Source: Lottia gigantea | Taxonomy: Eukaryota; Mollusca; Gastropoda; Lottiidae | Assembly (NCBI RefSeq): GCF_000327385.1 | Contig: NW_008710427.1 | Span: forward strand, 314,887-378,886 | DNA: 64,000 nt | Reading direction: 5' to 3' | In this document: positions 36,501 through 47,562 of the stretch, one piece after another | How the letters are laid out: each line of letters starts with the position of its first letter | How positions within the stretch are numbered: position 1 is the first letter of the stretch | The notes under the pieces: model-generated | The model's input: only the letters and a program-made list of their open reading frames with translations | Databases searched by the model: none | What the model was told of the DNA's origin: nothing | Program-made: the position numbers and the translations under genes

Positions 36501-39500
36501 TCACAGATAATAATAGAACTTGTTAGATGTCAATCATTTTAATGTAGATATAATATTAATGTATAGAGATCGAACTTACTGACCATATGTATTATATAAT
36601 ATATCTCTCTTTACAATCGTGTATCTTATTATCCATTATAATGATAACTATATTGATCATAGATAATCTCATACCTACGAGTTCAAAGAGTACAATGTAC
36701 TATGTATTACTGTAATTTCCTTAAGGAGTGAATTTTTGGGGAATTGAGCTACTGTCGACTTTTATACAACATGCTGTATAGTTTACATACGTCTTAATCT
36801 ATCAGTAGTAGTAGCATATTTTATAATAGTTTTATAACGGTATTATGCATATGAAAAGCTACATAAACAACGAGAACATACGAGAACATGATCCGAGTTT
36901 TTAAACTGAATAAGATTGCTGTCTCATCACGTTATATAACGCCCACAGTCGAATAATTTCTTCTATTTAACATAATATTAGCGACAAAATATATAGTAAC
37001 TCGTTAATTTAATAAAAGCATTTCCACTGTAGTTTGAAAGTCATTGTTGTACAAAGAAAAGAGTGTGAGAAAAATGATTAAAAACTGTTCTATAAGGAAA
37101 CAAAGAGAATTTCATACTATCATAGACTGGACTGAGCGTAAATGCTAGGGAGTATCTGTGGTATGCAATCTTTCTGGCAAGGGCAATTGAAAGTGTTTTA
37201 TGTCGTTGGATAGGAATGAGAAACTTACTGTTAACCCAATTGCGGTGTAAGTTTATCCAGATTTATGGTTAAAAATGATTAGGATATATTTAATACTGTT
37301 CTACTGTCTGACTGCATTGATTTGATTTGATTTGAATTTTTCTCTCATTTCATAAAAATTGATAATTAAATTTTCAACTGTATTTAATTTGTGTCAGAAT
37401 GTCTTGGGGTCCAGGAAAATAAAGGTTCGTTAATTTTACATTTGAGATAGACACACAGAGGTTAAAATTTTCATCAACCCAAGGACAATCTCAAACTCTC
37501 ATTAGTATTTTAGTGTTAATTCATACCAACATACCAAATTCAATTCAGTAGTTAGAGAGAAGTATTTAAGTGAAACGAGAATATAAAAGCACATAAATGT
37601 AATCAAATTAGATGGAAGAAAAATGTTATGATCTGTATCCGAACTTACAGTCTATTGGTGGTGTCACTTGATTAAACACTATCATATTTGCAATTCAGAC
37701 TCTTGCTTTGTAAAACAAGGTTTTATTCATTGCCCAATATAATCTCCCCAAACCACTACCAGCTACCAGCAGGGTAATTTAGGTGTGTGTTTATTTGGTA
37801 GTTGGGTGTACACTCCTTTAAGTTGTAGAGATTGTAGAAAGCGACAACGCCTTTTTTAGTAGTCTGAATCCTTGCTTCTTCAGATCGTGATAAGATGTTT
37901 ATTCTTAGAGATAATTAACTTATCAATCATTGTCTAGGATGACTAATTATTATCATGAATAGAACTTTATCATTTTGTCACCCAGTAAAAACAATATCGA
38001 TTTATATGGCTCTTCTTTCACTGACACATTTTCTTCTAAACAGCGTTCGACAATGAGAAACAAAGGAAAGGAGTCCAAAGATATCATTATGCATGTTCTT
38101 TTTTATTGTAAAGGTCACAACTTCTCGTTTCTCCTTCCAAGCCTTCGTGATGTTATTCTATCAAAAGGTGACAAAAAGTTATCTTATCTATCTAGATGAA
38201 GTGACATTGGTTTTTCAATTCATATTTTTATGTCAGTTGAATATTTCAAATAAAAAAATGTAGCAGGTCCTCGGGCATCAAGGGTATGAGGAAGCTCGTT
38301 ACCTCACTCTTATCGCCCCTCCCCACATCATCTTATCGTTAAGTTTGCTTGTTTACGAAATTTGATTCTTGTTATTTGTTATACAGGTCAAGTTTATAAA
38401 TATGCATCTACACGCCAATATATCCGTAAACAAAAGTACGTATATCTGTGTATATTGTACAGTATTGTCTATCAAGTATTGGTTGTTATATAATTTAACG
38501 ATATCATATCTTTTATCATGGGTGTCAATTTCATTTATCGTGTTTTAGCAACCTTAATATCTTGGTCTTAACCATGACTAGGGGCTATATGGGACAACGA
38601 TTCAAATTTTTTACGATTACAAACCATTGTTTAGAAATAATACCCCGTGCCCTTTCATTCGCCTTGTTGTTTGCAACTTCAATATAGATTATAAAGCACA
38701 CCAAAAGCCTTTAAAAGTATGTCATGTTTTCCCAGATACTCTTGTTAAATTTGATTGTCAATTGATACTGGTCAAGATAAAAGAGCCAGCAAGTATACTA
38801 ATTTATCATGGTACCCTAACCTAACGGTTATTCTAAATAAAGTAATGGAAATATGCAGCTTGCTGAGCATCTAAGTATGTTTATACCTATACCTATATAC
38901 TAACGGTGTCTACTGTTACTATTTGAAATATGATTCACATAGATAAGGGTGGTTATCTTCAGCTTGGCCTATTTCAACAATTTGTATTTTATATTTATGC
39001 TAATCAAGGCACTAAGTGACTCATATCACTGCTACTCATAGCATAATTCAATGCATTTTCTTACTGTGTAGAAAACTATATGCCGGGATAGGCTTGTTTA
39101 TTATCAATGACAATATTGAAAGAATCTTTGATAACGTTGGACACCAGGGAATCATGTTTTAAATAAGTAGAGAATCTCTGTATAAAGTATGAGTAATAGA
39201 TTATATCATGGTATAGTTCTAGGAAATAGTCATTATTAACACATTATATTATTGATTTGTCTTTTTCTTTACAAATGTAACGTCTATCAAACCACCTGTT
39301 TATATTCTTAAACTCTTTCTTATTCATAGACTCGTTTTAAATTAATTATAGATAGATTGCTTTTGTCAATAAATTAGCCTCTTTGTGATTGTCTATTCAA
39401 AACCCAACTACTACAATTGTAATGGGCCAAAAAATTGCATGTAGACTTAACTGATATAATCACCCTGAATATACATATAACAATTGGTTATAAGTTTAAC

Positions 39501-39722
39501 TGTTTAAAGTTACATAATGGTTGCCAGTGTTCATGCAAACAAAGTAGTTGGGTTCACTAAATTATATCCCAGATTGACAAAACAACATTTTGCTTTAAAC
39601 AACTTTAAATGTACATAAAACAAATTACTTACCCATGCAAGAAAATTTTCAAAAAAGAGAATGTATTTAATACAGATATTAATTTCACTTCGATCTCTAC
39701 GAAATCGACGTCGTTCAGTCAT
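30593..39722 (-). CDS. Tetraspanin, TSPAN33-like (TspanC8), paralogue B
   Basis: A four-pass tetraspanin of 283 residues. Exons (5' to 3'): 39633-39722, 33260-33448, 32814-33002, 31988-32122, 31705-31755, 31272-31400, 30593-30661; all phase 0 with GT-AG ends. Exon sizes 189, 189, 135 and 69 are identical to paralogue A at the matching places; exons 1, 5 and 6 differ (90/75, 51/45, 129/105). Exon 1 holds a basic start ([10 protein letters not shown]) and TM1 ([15 protein letters not shown]); exon 2 has [11 protein letters not shown]; exon 3 [12 protein letters not shown]; exon 4 CCG, YFNC, KC and PPSCC; exons 5-6 give the last two of eight loop cysteines; the tail ends [14 protein letters not shown]. 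Same subfamily and inferred role as A. Intron 1 is about 6.2 kb. Confidence 0.93.
33517..33542. other. Perfect 26-bp palindrome
   Basis: CAATGTATTAATG at 33517-33529 is followed without a spacer by its exact reverse complement. It lies about 70 bp upstream (on the minus strand) of tetraspanin B exon 2, inside intron 1. Confidence 0.85.
35061..35263 (+). repeat. Direct repeat of about 200 bp, copy 1
   Basis: From AAAAGCATTTCCACTGTAG through GACTGGACTGAGCGTAAATG to about TATAGGAATGAGAC. Copy 2 at 37014-37222 differs at only a few places, so the duplication is recent. Confidence 0.88.
35865..36213 (+). repeat. Interspersed repeat, family B, diverged copy
   Basis: Left end AAAAGATAGATTGTCAAAC with GTAACATACTCA; family phrases CTGAGATCTCACC and CAAAACCGTTCATC; right end AGTGGGCGTATAAAATG. 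Confidence 0.7.
37014..37222 (+). repeat. Direct repeat of about 200 bp, copy 2
   Basis: Same sequence and strand as 35061-35263, about 1.95 kb downstream in the same intron. Edges fall at AAAAGCATTTCC and GGATAGGAATGAGA. No terminal repeats or poly(A) were seen at the edges. Confidence 0.88.
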
Positions 39723-40455
39723 TCTGTCAGCTTCTCGATTTCCTTATAGTGTATCAATCTTTTAACTAATCCTTATATCATTCATTCCTTTTCAGTTAAT
39801 ACGAATTGAAAATATAAACATATCATATCACACAGTATTGAAATTCATCAACAGTCTTCTCGCTGATGAGCCCTTACCCTTACTGTCAAGTTGTCTGTTT
39901 ATCAAGTTAAACAGGACAGGTGATAGATAAAGGGCTGTGATGTCATCGCTCACCGGTCAAAGTTGATAAAAGCAGACGACAGAAAACAAAAAGCGGAAAT
40001 GAACGATATAATGCGCGAACAACAAGGCGTGAAATTAATTATGTACATATATGCGTGTAGTAAAATATTCGAGATGAACGAGACTATCGAAGGATGCTAA
40101 TACTGACGCGTGTTGAGCTTTTTGCAGATCTATTGCGTCACGGCAGTTGGGTTAGGCTACTTGTTATTCAACGAAGAAGTGACATGTTTGATAATCAGTA
40201 CGAGGTTTCCATTGTCTGCAAACGATTTGACGAAATCATTTTGATCGATTTTTGTAATCAAGTCCCAATGAAATGTTGATCATTTTACAAGTTTTTAATT
40301 CTGGACATTTTTTATACGACTGACTCACCATTCTAATGATTACTGAAATAAAATTGACCATGAGGAGAATTTATAATCATGGACTGAATGATTGAGACGT
40401 GTAGCTTGTGGTAGGAGGGCATAAGGTCGTTGATTTAGATGCAAGATACGTCTTC
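39723..40455. other. Upstream region of tetraspanin B
   Basis: Expected to hold the tetraspanin B promoter. No TATA box or other element could be fixed. A frame at 40094-40279 has no family resemblance. Confidence 0.35.
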
Positions 40456-40461
40456 ATCACC

Positions 40462-41254
40462 GATGGTTGAATATAATGTTATCTTCTCACAGATGGTTGA
40501 GAATAATGTTGTCTGCCCACAGATGGTTGCAGATAGTATTGTCTGCTCACAGATGGTTGAGGTTAATGTAGTCTGGTCAGAAATGGTTGTGGATAACACA
40601 GTACGCTCAGTGATGGTTGAGGATAACGCAGTATGCTCACTGATGGTTGAGCATAATGTAGTCTGTTCACTCATGGTTGATGATCCTCAGGATAATGTTG
40701 TCTGCTCACTGATGGTTGAGGATATTACAGTCTGCTCACTGATGTTCGAGGATAATGATGTCTGATCTCTGATGGTTGAGGATGATATTGTCCGTTCACT
40801 GATAGCTGAGGATAATGTAGTTCACTCACTGATGTTCGAGGATAAAGTTATCCGCTCAATTATTGTTGAAGATAAGGTTGTCTGTTCGCTGATGGTTGAG
40901 GATTATGTTGTCTGTTCACTGATGGTTGAGGATTATATTGTCTGCTCACCGATGGTTTAGGATAGCGTTGTCTGCTCATTGATGCTTGAGAATAATGCAG
41001 TTTGCTCACTGATGGGTGAGGATAATGTAGTCTGCTCACCGATGATGATGATAATGTTGTCTGTTCACTGATGGTTGAGGATTATGTTATCTACCCACTG
41101 ATGGTTGAGGATAGTGTATTCTGCTCACTGATGATTGATGATAATGTTGTCTGTTCACTGATGGATGGGGATTATATTGTCTGTTCACTGATGGAACACT
41201 GGGGATATTGTTGCTGTTCACTGATGGTTGAGGATAATGTAGTATGTTCACTGA
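40462..41254. repeat. 30-bp minisatellite, about 26 units, open on both strands
   Basis: The unit GATGGTTGAGGATAATGTTG plus TCTGCTCACT recurs about 26 times, mostly exactly 30 bp. Because 30 is a multiple of 3, long frames stay open: plus strand M-V-E-D-N-V-V-C-S-L repeats, minus strand S-E-Q-T-T-L-S-S-T-I repeats. Length changes and stops break each frame into pieces. A more diverged tract with related phrases (GATGTTGTCAG) continues to about 41545. No splice context or promoter supports translation. Confidence 0.9.
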
Positions 41255-41659
41255 TCCTGTCACCAACTGCAGTATGTTTCTTTTCTGATGCTGTCAGTAC
41301 AAATGTAAACTGTTCACCTTTGGTGTTATCAGTACTAATGTAAACTGCTCCCCTTTGATGTTTTAACCTGTTCAATACTGGTGTTGTCAGCGCTTTGGTG
41401 TAATCTTTTCATTGTTAATTTTTCAGTTCTCGTGTCAAAAGTGCACTGTTGATGTTGTCAGAATCAATGTAAATTGTATTGTCTGAGCTTAATGCATACT
41501 GTTCACCACTGATGTTGTCAGCTGAGTTTTCATTGTTAATTTTTTAGTTCTTCCATGTGGTCAGATAAAGGTTGACAGATAAAATTTGGCCTTTTCACTA
41601 GTCTTTTACAACTGAAGTTATTATTACTAGTGTTAAGAGTGAAGAAGTTCCTAAAAACT

Positions 41660-41700
41660 TCTATGTAAAGCACTGGCCAAGGTCACAAATAAAGAGATAA
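41660..41700. repeat. Dispersed motif AAGCACTGGCC(T/A)AGGTC
   Basis: AAGCACTGGCCAAGGTCACA and the following AATAAAGAGATAAATG resemble tracts near 20801 and 51990. Probably fragments of one interspersed repeat whose ends I could not define. Confidence 0.5.
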
Positions 41701-41913
41701 ATGTTCAATACAAGATAAGGTGAAGTTAGCATAGTTAGTATTAAGTTAAAAAACAACCACGAGTAATCTACAATAAACAAAAGTCTATAATAGGAAAGAT
41801 TTCTTGTTACCAGTTCTAAAAGAAAAGAGTATGAATAGATTCTGAAAAGATAAACATCTATATATAAGGATTAGAATATATTATACTTAATGAGCTAGAA
41901 AATAGAGAGGGGG

Positions 41914-42480
41914 TCAAGTATTATTGGATTCAATGGGATCGAGTCTACCACGGACCAGAAAATTACTAAGGTTTTTATTGCGCTTATAGGCAATTAAAAG
42001 TCGTTTGGTATATACATTCGGAAATCTGTTCTGTAATTCACTGTAATACTGTTTGACGATGGATGAGGTTTTGGCAGCTGTATGATTAAAGGTGACAACA
42101 AATGGAATCATTTGATTATCATGCTGGATGTTAAGTCCATTTGGAGCCACTGTTTGGAGTTGGTCCATCCAGTAGCTTTCTCTCTGTAATCGTTTGGTTT
42201 TTGGTTTGATAAGATCAGAGTCAGGAATTGATTCAATAGGCATGATAAGAAGGTCTTCAATGGAATGGTCAGGTAAATTAAAATGATGAGAAATTGGTCT
42301 ATTTTTGCTATGAATTATATCAAAGCGATGGCCGCTAAATCGAGTTCGCAACGCGTTCTGGGTTTCGCCGACGTATTGTTTGTCACATTTTTCACTCGAA
42401 ATTAGGTAAATGATATTTTTATCCGTACACGTGAGACGTTCTTTAATTTCAAATATTTTTCCGTTTTTTTTATTTTGAAA
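41914..42480 (-). mobile_element. Penelope-like element remnant, GIY-YIG endonuclease part
   Basis: The translated region shows NIIYLISSEKCDKQYVGETQ followed by RTRFSGHRFDI and later PISHHFNLP and RESYWMDQLQT, the GIY-YIG endonuclease at the C-terminus of Penelope-like retroelements (GIY seen here as IYL...YVG). The reverse transcriptase part was not found upstream, so this is a 5'-truncated fossil. Confidence 0.78.
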
Positions 42481-42499
42481 ATACTAGTATAATATATCC

Positions 42500-45400
42500 A
42501 TTGCTAATATTGGCAAATTCTGTCCGTAAACTAAGATAGTATTTCACTGCTGATTTGTACTGATGAAGTATGTTCATTGTTGATAGCTTAATTTTCTCTT
42601 CAGTAGATGTTACGCACAATACAGCTAAACTGATAATGTTTTATTTGACAAGGTAACTTTTGTTTGTGTAAATGTTATCAATTCACGTTGATTATCTACT
42701 GACTTGCTATGTTGTGGAGAGTTGCATCCCTTTTAATCTATAATCTTGTGTTTTTCAAACTTTAGATTCCGCGAAGTTATCATCCATTTGTATACTAAGG
42801 TATAAGCTGAAAAATATGGCACTACTGAGTCACAGCGTTTCCAAAATATAGGGCTTGAAAGACGATGCTAATTTTCCCTTGAACTTCACACTGCGTTAAT
42901 CCCTCCGATTTAGTCGGTCGCCATATTATTGCGTTTCATATATGTGGCATTTCATGAAATCAGCTTCAAGAATTTAAATGAAATATAGATAGAATTTTCT
43001 TCTGGTCAGGACCATGCAATCCAAAACTGCTTGATTTTTCCTCTAATAGATTTTCTTATAGATGTCGATCAGTTAATGTGTTACTGATATAAGATTAAAG
43101 CTTGTGATTCTGATATACGGTTAAATACTTAGTGTTCCTGATATACTATTCAAGCTAGTGTGTTTGATATACGATTAAAGCTAGTGTTTCTTATATACGA
43201 TTCAAGCTAGTGTTTCTGATATACGATTAAAGCTACTGTTTCTGATATACGGTGAAAGCTAGTGATATACAATTAAAATTCTCTCATATCCGGTAAATTT
43301 AGCTATTAGAACCACCGAGTATTATGCACAATACGAGGTTAATGAGTAGTTTGTCGATATATAAAACTGTAGGACTGCGAAGTTCTTACGAATATTAATT
43401 AGAGGGACGCTACTCTACTGGATATTGATTTCCATTGCCATTTTCATATTTTATGATCTAGGTCCCATTTAAACCGCCAAGTTTGTACGTGGTTTCTATA
43501 TTACTCAGTGCTCCATAAACTTCTTGGGGTTTCCCTTCACCTATAATTGGAAAAAGGTGTAAATTTATGGCACAGGATATTTTTACGGAAGCTGTATTTT
43601 AAATATTTTTTCTGTTGTTACTAATATCAACAATATAGTCAACAAAAAAATATGATAATCCATACTTTTTTAAAAATTAAATGGCATTCCTGTCGCTTAA
43701 AATTGCATTGATCGCCTCACTCAGCCGGAAAGAGCGTTTTCGGCGCATGCTCAAAAGTCCTGCCGTAGCTTAAGGCACACGAAAAGTCTCGGTCGCTGAT
43801 TGTTCTCGCCGACTCAATTCTTGGGTGTTGCACGACAAGATTAACGCGTGGCTGACATGATTTATAATATCAAATAAGTTTGATAGAGCGTCATTAACGA
43901 ATCAGATTCATGTCCCTTTCAATTGCATGATCCGCACATGATTATCGACAAACTGGAAAACGACCGATTGAAGATTTTTTGTATCCTTGAGTGCCCGCAG
44001 AGGGTCTGTGAAGGTCATGGCTAGACTATAGTCGGCGAAAAAATCATTCGTGTGCCCGCACCTTTAGTGCACGGCTGTCGTAACAATAATCACTTCTTAA
44101 ATTCATTACATGATATGTTAAAAGTAGATCCTTCTGCTTATGATCGTCGTTGTTGGCAAGATGAAGTGATCACTGATTTTACACATGATAGCACTGTCAT
44201 CAGAGAAAGGAATTCCAGGATTACCGAGTGTCCGACTAGAAAAAAATTCGGTAAAATCGCCCCGTCTCCAGCCTTGTCTATAAAGTAAAATACTTTCAAC
44301 TAGATTGAAGTACAAAGGCGATCTTGCTGCTAAATAATGGGACTAAAAGACATCATAATTTTACAAAACGCTTCAATGAAAAACTGAAGTGGCTAACTTA
44401 AAATAAAAGCTAATAAAAAGCCGGAATGAAAATTTGGTCTAATTAGACTCTAATGAAAAAGTAATCATAATGGTACTGATAACATTTTAAAACATAATAA
44501 AATTCCGTTAATTTATAATCATCGATGAAAAACAACAAATAGCAAGTTAATAAAATTGTAAGGTATTATTAAAACAAAACAAGGAGCACTTTGTTCATCT
44601 TAAGGGAAGTAACTCGATTGTTTTCAGGTTCAATTCCTAAGTAGGTCATTATCACAAAAGTAAATAGTCCTATAATATAGGAAAATTTCAGATAGCCCTT
44701 ACAAACAGTTTGCTAGTTTGAAAATAAATACTGTAGCAAAAACAAAGAGTGTCAAATTCAATTTATTAAACATTTTGTGCGAAAAACACATATTGAAAAC
44801 TTAGAAGGTAGAATAGTATGACTCGTGCAATAAATATACAGCATTGTGGTCATCAATAACAGACGTTAAAGAGAAATAATAATCTTATAAATAAAGTTGT
44901 AATGATAAAAATACGTAATAATGTATATTAAATAGTTGAAAGAATATAAAAGAATATAAAAAATAAAGATGGGGGAAAAAATAAAACTGACGCTTATCTT
45001 TGGATGAACTAGCGGGGGTAGGCTGCGTATGCTCTTCTTAAAGAAATAAGAACGTGGAAACATGCTACAATGCTTGGAATTTCTTATAGACTATATGTCA
45101 TAAAACAAGATATAAGCATTTTTGTGTAGTTTTTTTTTTCTTTACTGCGAGATTATTTTTCTCTGAGCAAGATGTACATTTGATAAAGATTTGTACATAT
45201 ATTGATATTTTATATAGGTTTAGAATATAAGCGGCTTTTCTATGTGATAAACTTGACATCAGATCTATGTCGGATGGCTATGTAAGTGGGTATACAGGAC
45301 TATAATATGTCTGTATCATTTTTAAGTAGTCGAACACAACAATAGCCATTAATGACCGCCATACACTCGTTTTCACAACGACGGGTAAACAATAACAACA

Positions 45401-46195
45401 TATGAGACAGTTAAAATGAAATACAAATTGTTAAATATATCTTAAAACGTGAAACGAACTAACTAGTGTTAATGATTCTTAAGTAGGTATTGACTAGATA
45501 ATAATAAACATGCTCAACAAATATTCAGGTATATTCAAATATGTATGTCATGACGTCATTCTGACCTATATGACATGGAAAATTATGTTTATTTATAGAA
45601 ACGTATCTTCAAATTTATAAAAAAAAAATTTCCATTGATATGTATATCCAAATATGATATAGATCCTTTTAATTAAGATTCTCTACAGACGTCATGCATC
45701 TTGCGAAACAAAATTTTGAAATTCCTGATAGATATAAATAAACCTTACCAATCTAAAATATCGTATTGCGTTGGGTTAAATTAATATTTGTCACAGGACT
45801 ATTATATATTGTAGTCCTGTATTATTGAATTATCAGTCGCTATAGTGATATATTCAATTGACATTATAGCAATGTATTTGGAATAGTCTGACATGTAACT
45901 TTAAGCAATACAAAATTAGTCGCTATAGTGATACATTCTATTGAAGGAAATGCATTAATTAAATGGATTAATCATAACATCGTCCTTGTACAGTAATCTG
46001 ATCAATGAATGATTTATGAAAGTAGGTTGGAATGGTGGAGATTATTTAGAGTCACATATTTAGACTTTAAACGATACTTGAAAATGATAAAATAAATATT
46101 TAAAATATGTAAAACAATAACAAAAGATAGTTAAAAAAATAATTAAATACTGTAAAACTTTATATCAAATTTTGATTCAAACTCGACTTTTCCCC
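42500..46195. other. Gene-free stretch between the Penelope remnant and the SINE
   Basis: It holds the tandem repeat at 43079-43275 and a short direct repeat (TCGCTATAGTGATA at about 45838 and 45921). A plus-strand frame at 44052-44288 looks protein-like in part but has no recognised family or splice context. Confidence 0.45.
43079..43275 (+). repeat. Tandem repeat of about 26 bp
   Basis: About seven copies of GATATACGATTAAAGCTAGT plus GTTTCT with point changes. No frame or regulatory site is assigned. Confidence 0.8.
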
Positions 46196-46199
46196 TTTT

Positions 46200-46332
46200 C
46201 ATGAAACACTGGTCCAACTCTCGGAAGCACTGGCATCAGATTTATTCTTACCTCGAGGAGGATTCGAACCTATGGCACCTATTCGCCTAACAGGACAATC
46301 CAACTCGCTACCGACTGAGCTATTCCAACCAA
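46200..46332 (-). repeat. tRNA-derived SINE
   Basis: On the minus strand a tRNA-like head carries an A box (TAGCTCAGTCGGTAGCG, 46322-46306) and a B box (GGTTCGAATCC, 46270-46260), both RNA polymerase III promoter elements. The head continues into a non-tRNA body (AAGAATAAATCTGATGCC) with no acceptor-stem closure, so it is a SINE rather than a tRNA gene. Confidence 0.85.
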
Positions 46333-46725
46333 GAGGAAAGTATTGACGTTTACATAGTTCGAAAATAATTAAACCTTTCAAGGATATATTCATGTAGCCT
46401 GGCACAGGCAAGGGCAAGGATAGGTTTTAGGGGGTGAAAGCCCACACCGGGACCGGACTGACTATTTGAAGGGTTACTATGGATATTCTGGTATCTCCCT
46501 CACACATATTGTTACAATCATTCGTAAAATTTAACTCCGATGAAATATTCCACCAAACGTGTCCAAGCGCACCTGTTATATGCGTATAAATCACACTGCA
46601 TTGAAAATACATACAAAGCTTAAACAACAAAAATGGCGATAAGAACACAACACATGTAAAGCAGCACTCTGTGACATCAATGCTAGGGAGCATCATATTA
46701 TAGTTAAGACAGTCGAGAGTTATCA

Positions 46726-47532
46726 CTAAGAAGGGTGTTTCAAACAATCCTCATAAGATGGTGGTAAATTGTTGTTAAATGGCATCCAATCGTATTGTGG
46801 TAGATATGGTGCTGATGGTTCAATGTTGCTTTTTAATATAGTTTCATCATTATAATGAGTTGATGGTAGCCTCCAATCAGAACATATGGGGTTGCACTGG
46901 TGACTCTTTAATACTTTTGTGACGCCCATTTCACCAAAATCACTTTCACCATACGATTCATCAACTGAGTGAATTGTTGGTGTTTTCAATCTAAAGGCAC
47001 CATTATCTTCTTGGATTCCATCAAGGTTACAAATAACCAGTCTACCATTAGTGACAGAGTTTGACCAATGAACGAATGCTTCCAAAAGTTCACATCCTCC
47101 AAAATCGCTCCTTCCAATCTGATTGATAAACTCAAAACAGTCTTTTCCAATCCGTTCTTCAATTAACACCCAATCTTTGGGGCGAATGTCTTTAGATAGA
47201 CACGAAATATCATCCATTAAAGCCTTCCAGGAATCTGTAAAATCTATTCGGTGTGAATCTATTCTAAGGTAACTTAAAAAACTGTTGGACAGTTCGTTTG
47301 CTTTTCTATTCTTGGATATTTCCATGTCGCACCATTTTTCACTTTCATCGAGAATCTTTGGGATTTTCACGAAAGCAAACTCTCCTTGGCGAGGTCCCGG
47401 ACCATTAAATTTTCCTTTATACCCATTTAAACGTTTTCCACAATATTTACGATTAAAATCAAAACTTATCCAATAAGAGTGACCACGACGTCCAGGATAC
47501 GAGTTGACGGTTGTATGTGATATAGAAGGCAT
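46726..47532 (-). CDS. Alpha-kinase-fold protein with PSAP and PPSY tail motifs
   Basis: An intact 268-residue frame. A splice acceptor (CTCTTTCAG, ending at 47562) just upstream implies a spliced 5' UTR. The fold is that of atypical alpha-kinases (vwkA, MHCK, eEF2K type): FAFVK with the likely ATP-binding lysine at 56, a hinge-like VLIEE (122-126), GRLVICNLDGIQ (163-174), TPTIHS (185-189), YGESDFGEMG (194-203) and the zinc site H188/H211/C213/C217 (HQCNPIC). Known active members have D-L-Q-G where this has N-L-D-G: the conserved Asp and Gln are replaced, so activity is doubtful. The tail (about 230-268) carries PSAP (239-242) and PPSY (257-260), motifs that in other proteins bind TSG101 and NEDD4-type WW domains. 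Function is not known; a pseudokinase scaffold is one guess. Confidence 0.85.
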   Translation of the reverse strand: MPSISHTTVNSYPGRRGHSYWISFDFNRKYCGKRLNGYKGKFNGPGPRQGEFAFVKIPKILDESEKWCDMEISKNRKANELSNSFLSYLRIDSHRIDFTDSWKALMDDISCLSKDIRPKDWVLIEERIGKDCFEFINQIGRSDFGGCELLEAFVHWSNSVTNGRLVICNLDGIQEDNGAFRLKTPTIHSVDESYGESDFGEMGVTKVLKSHQCNPICSDWRLPSTHYNDETILKSNIEPSAPYLPQYDWMPFNNNLPPSYEDCLKHPS

Positions 47533-47562
47533 CGTAATTACTTGAAAGTATAAAAAAAAATC

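Larger units (their letters stand above)
33449..39632 (-). other. Intron 1 of tetraspanin B
   Basis: Contains the 26-bp palindrome at 33517, a family B repeat (35865-36213) and two copies of a 200-bp direct repeat (35061 and 37014). No coding exon was recognised; short frames at 34751, 37975 and 38627 lack support. Confidence 0.6.

Noticed and set aside
41914-42351. Host GIY-YIG nuclease gene
   Set aside because: The flanking motif order matches Penelope-like elements and no host gene context exists.
44052-44288. 78-residue plus-strand frame
   Set aside because: Partly protein-like, but no family, splice sites or neighbouring exon found.
46260-46330. Functional tRNA gene
   Set aside because: A and B boxes are present but the acceptor stem does not close and a SINE body follows.
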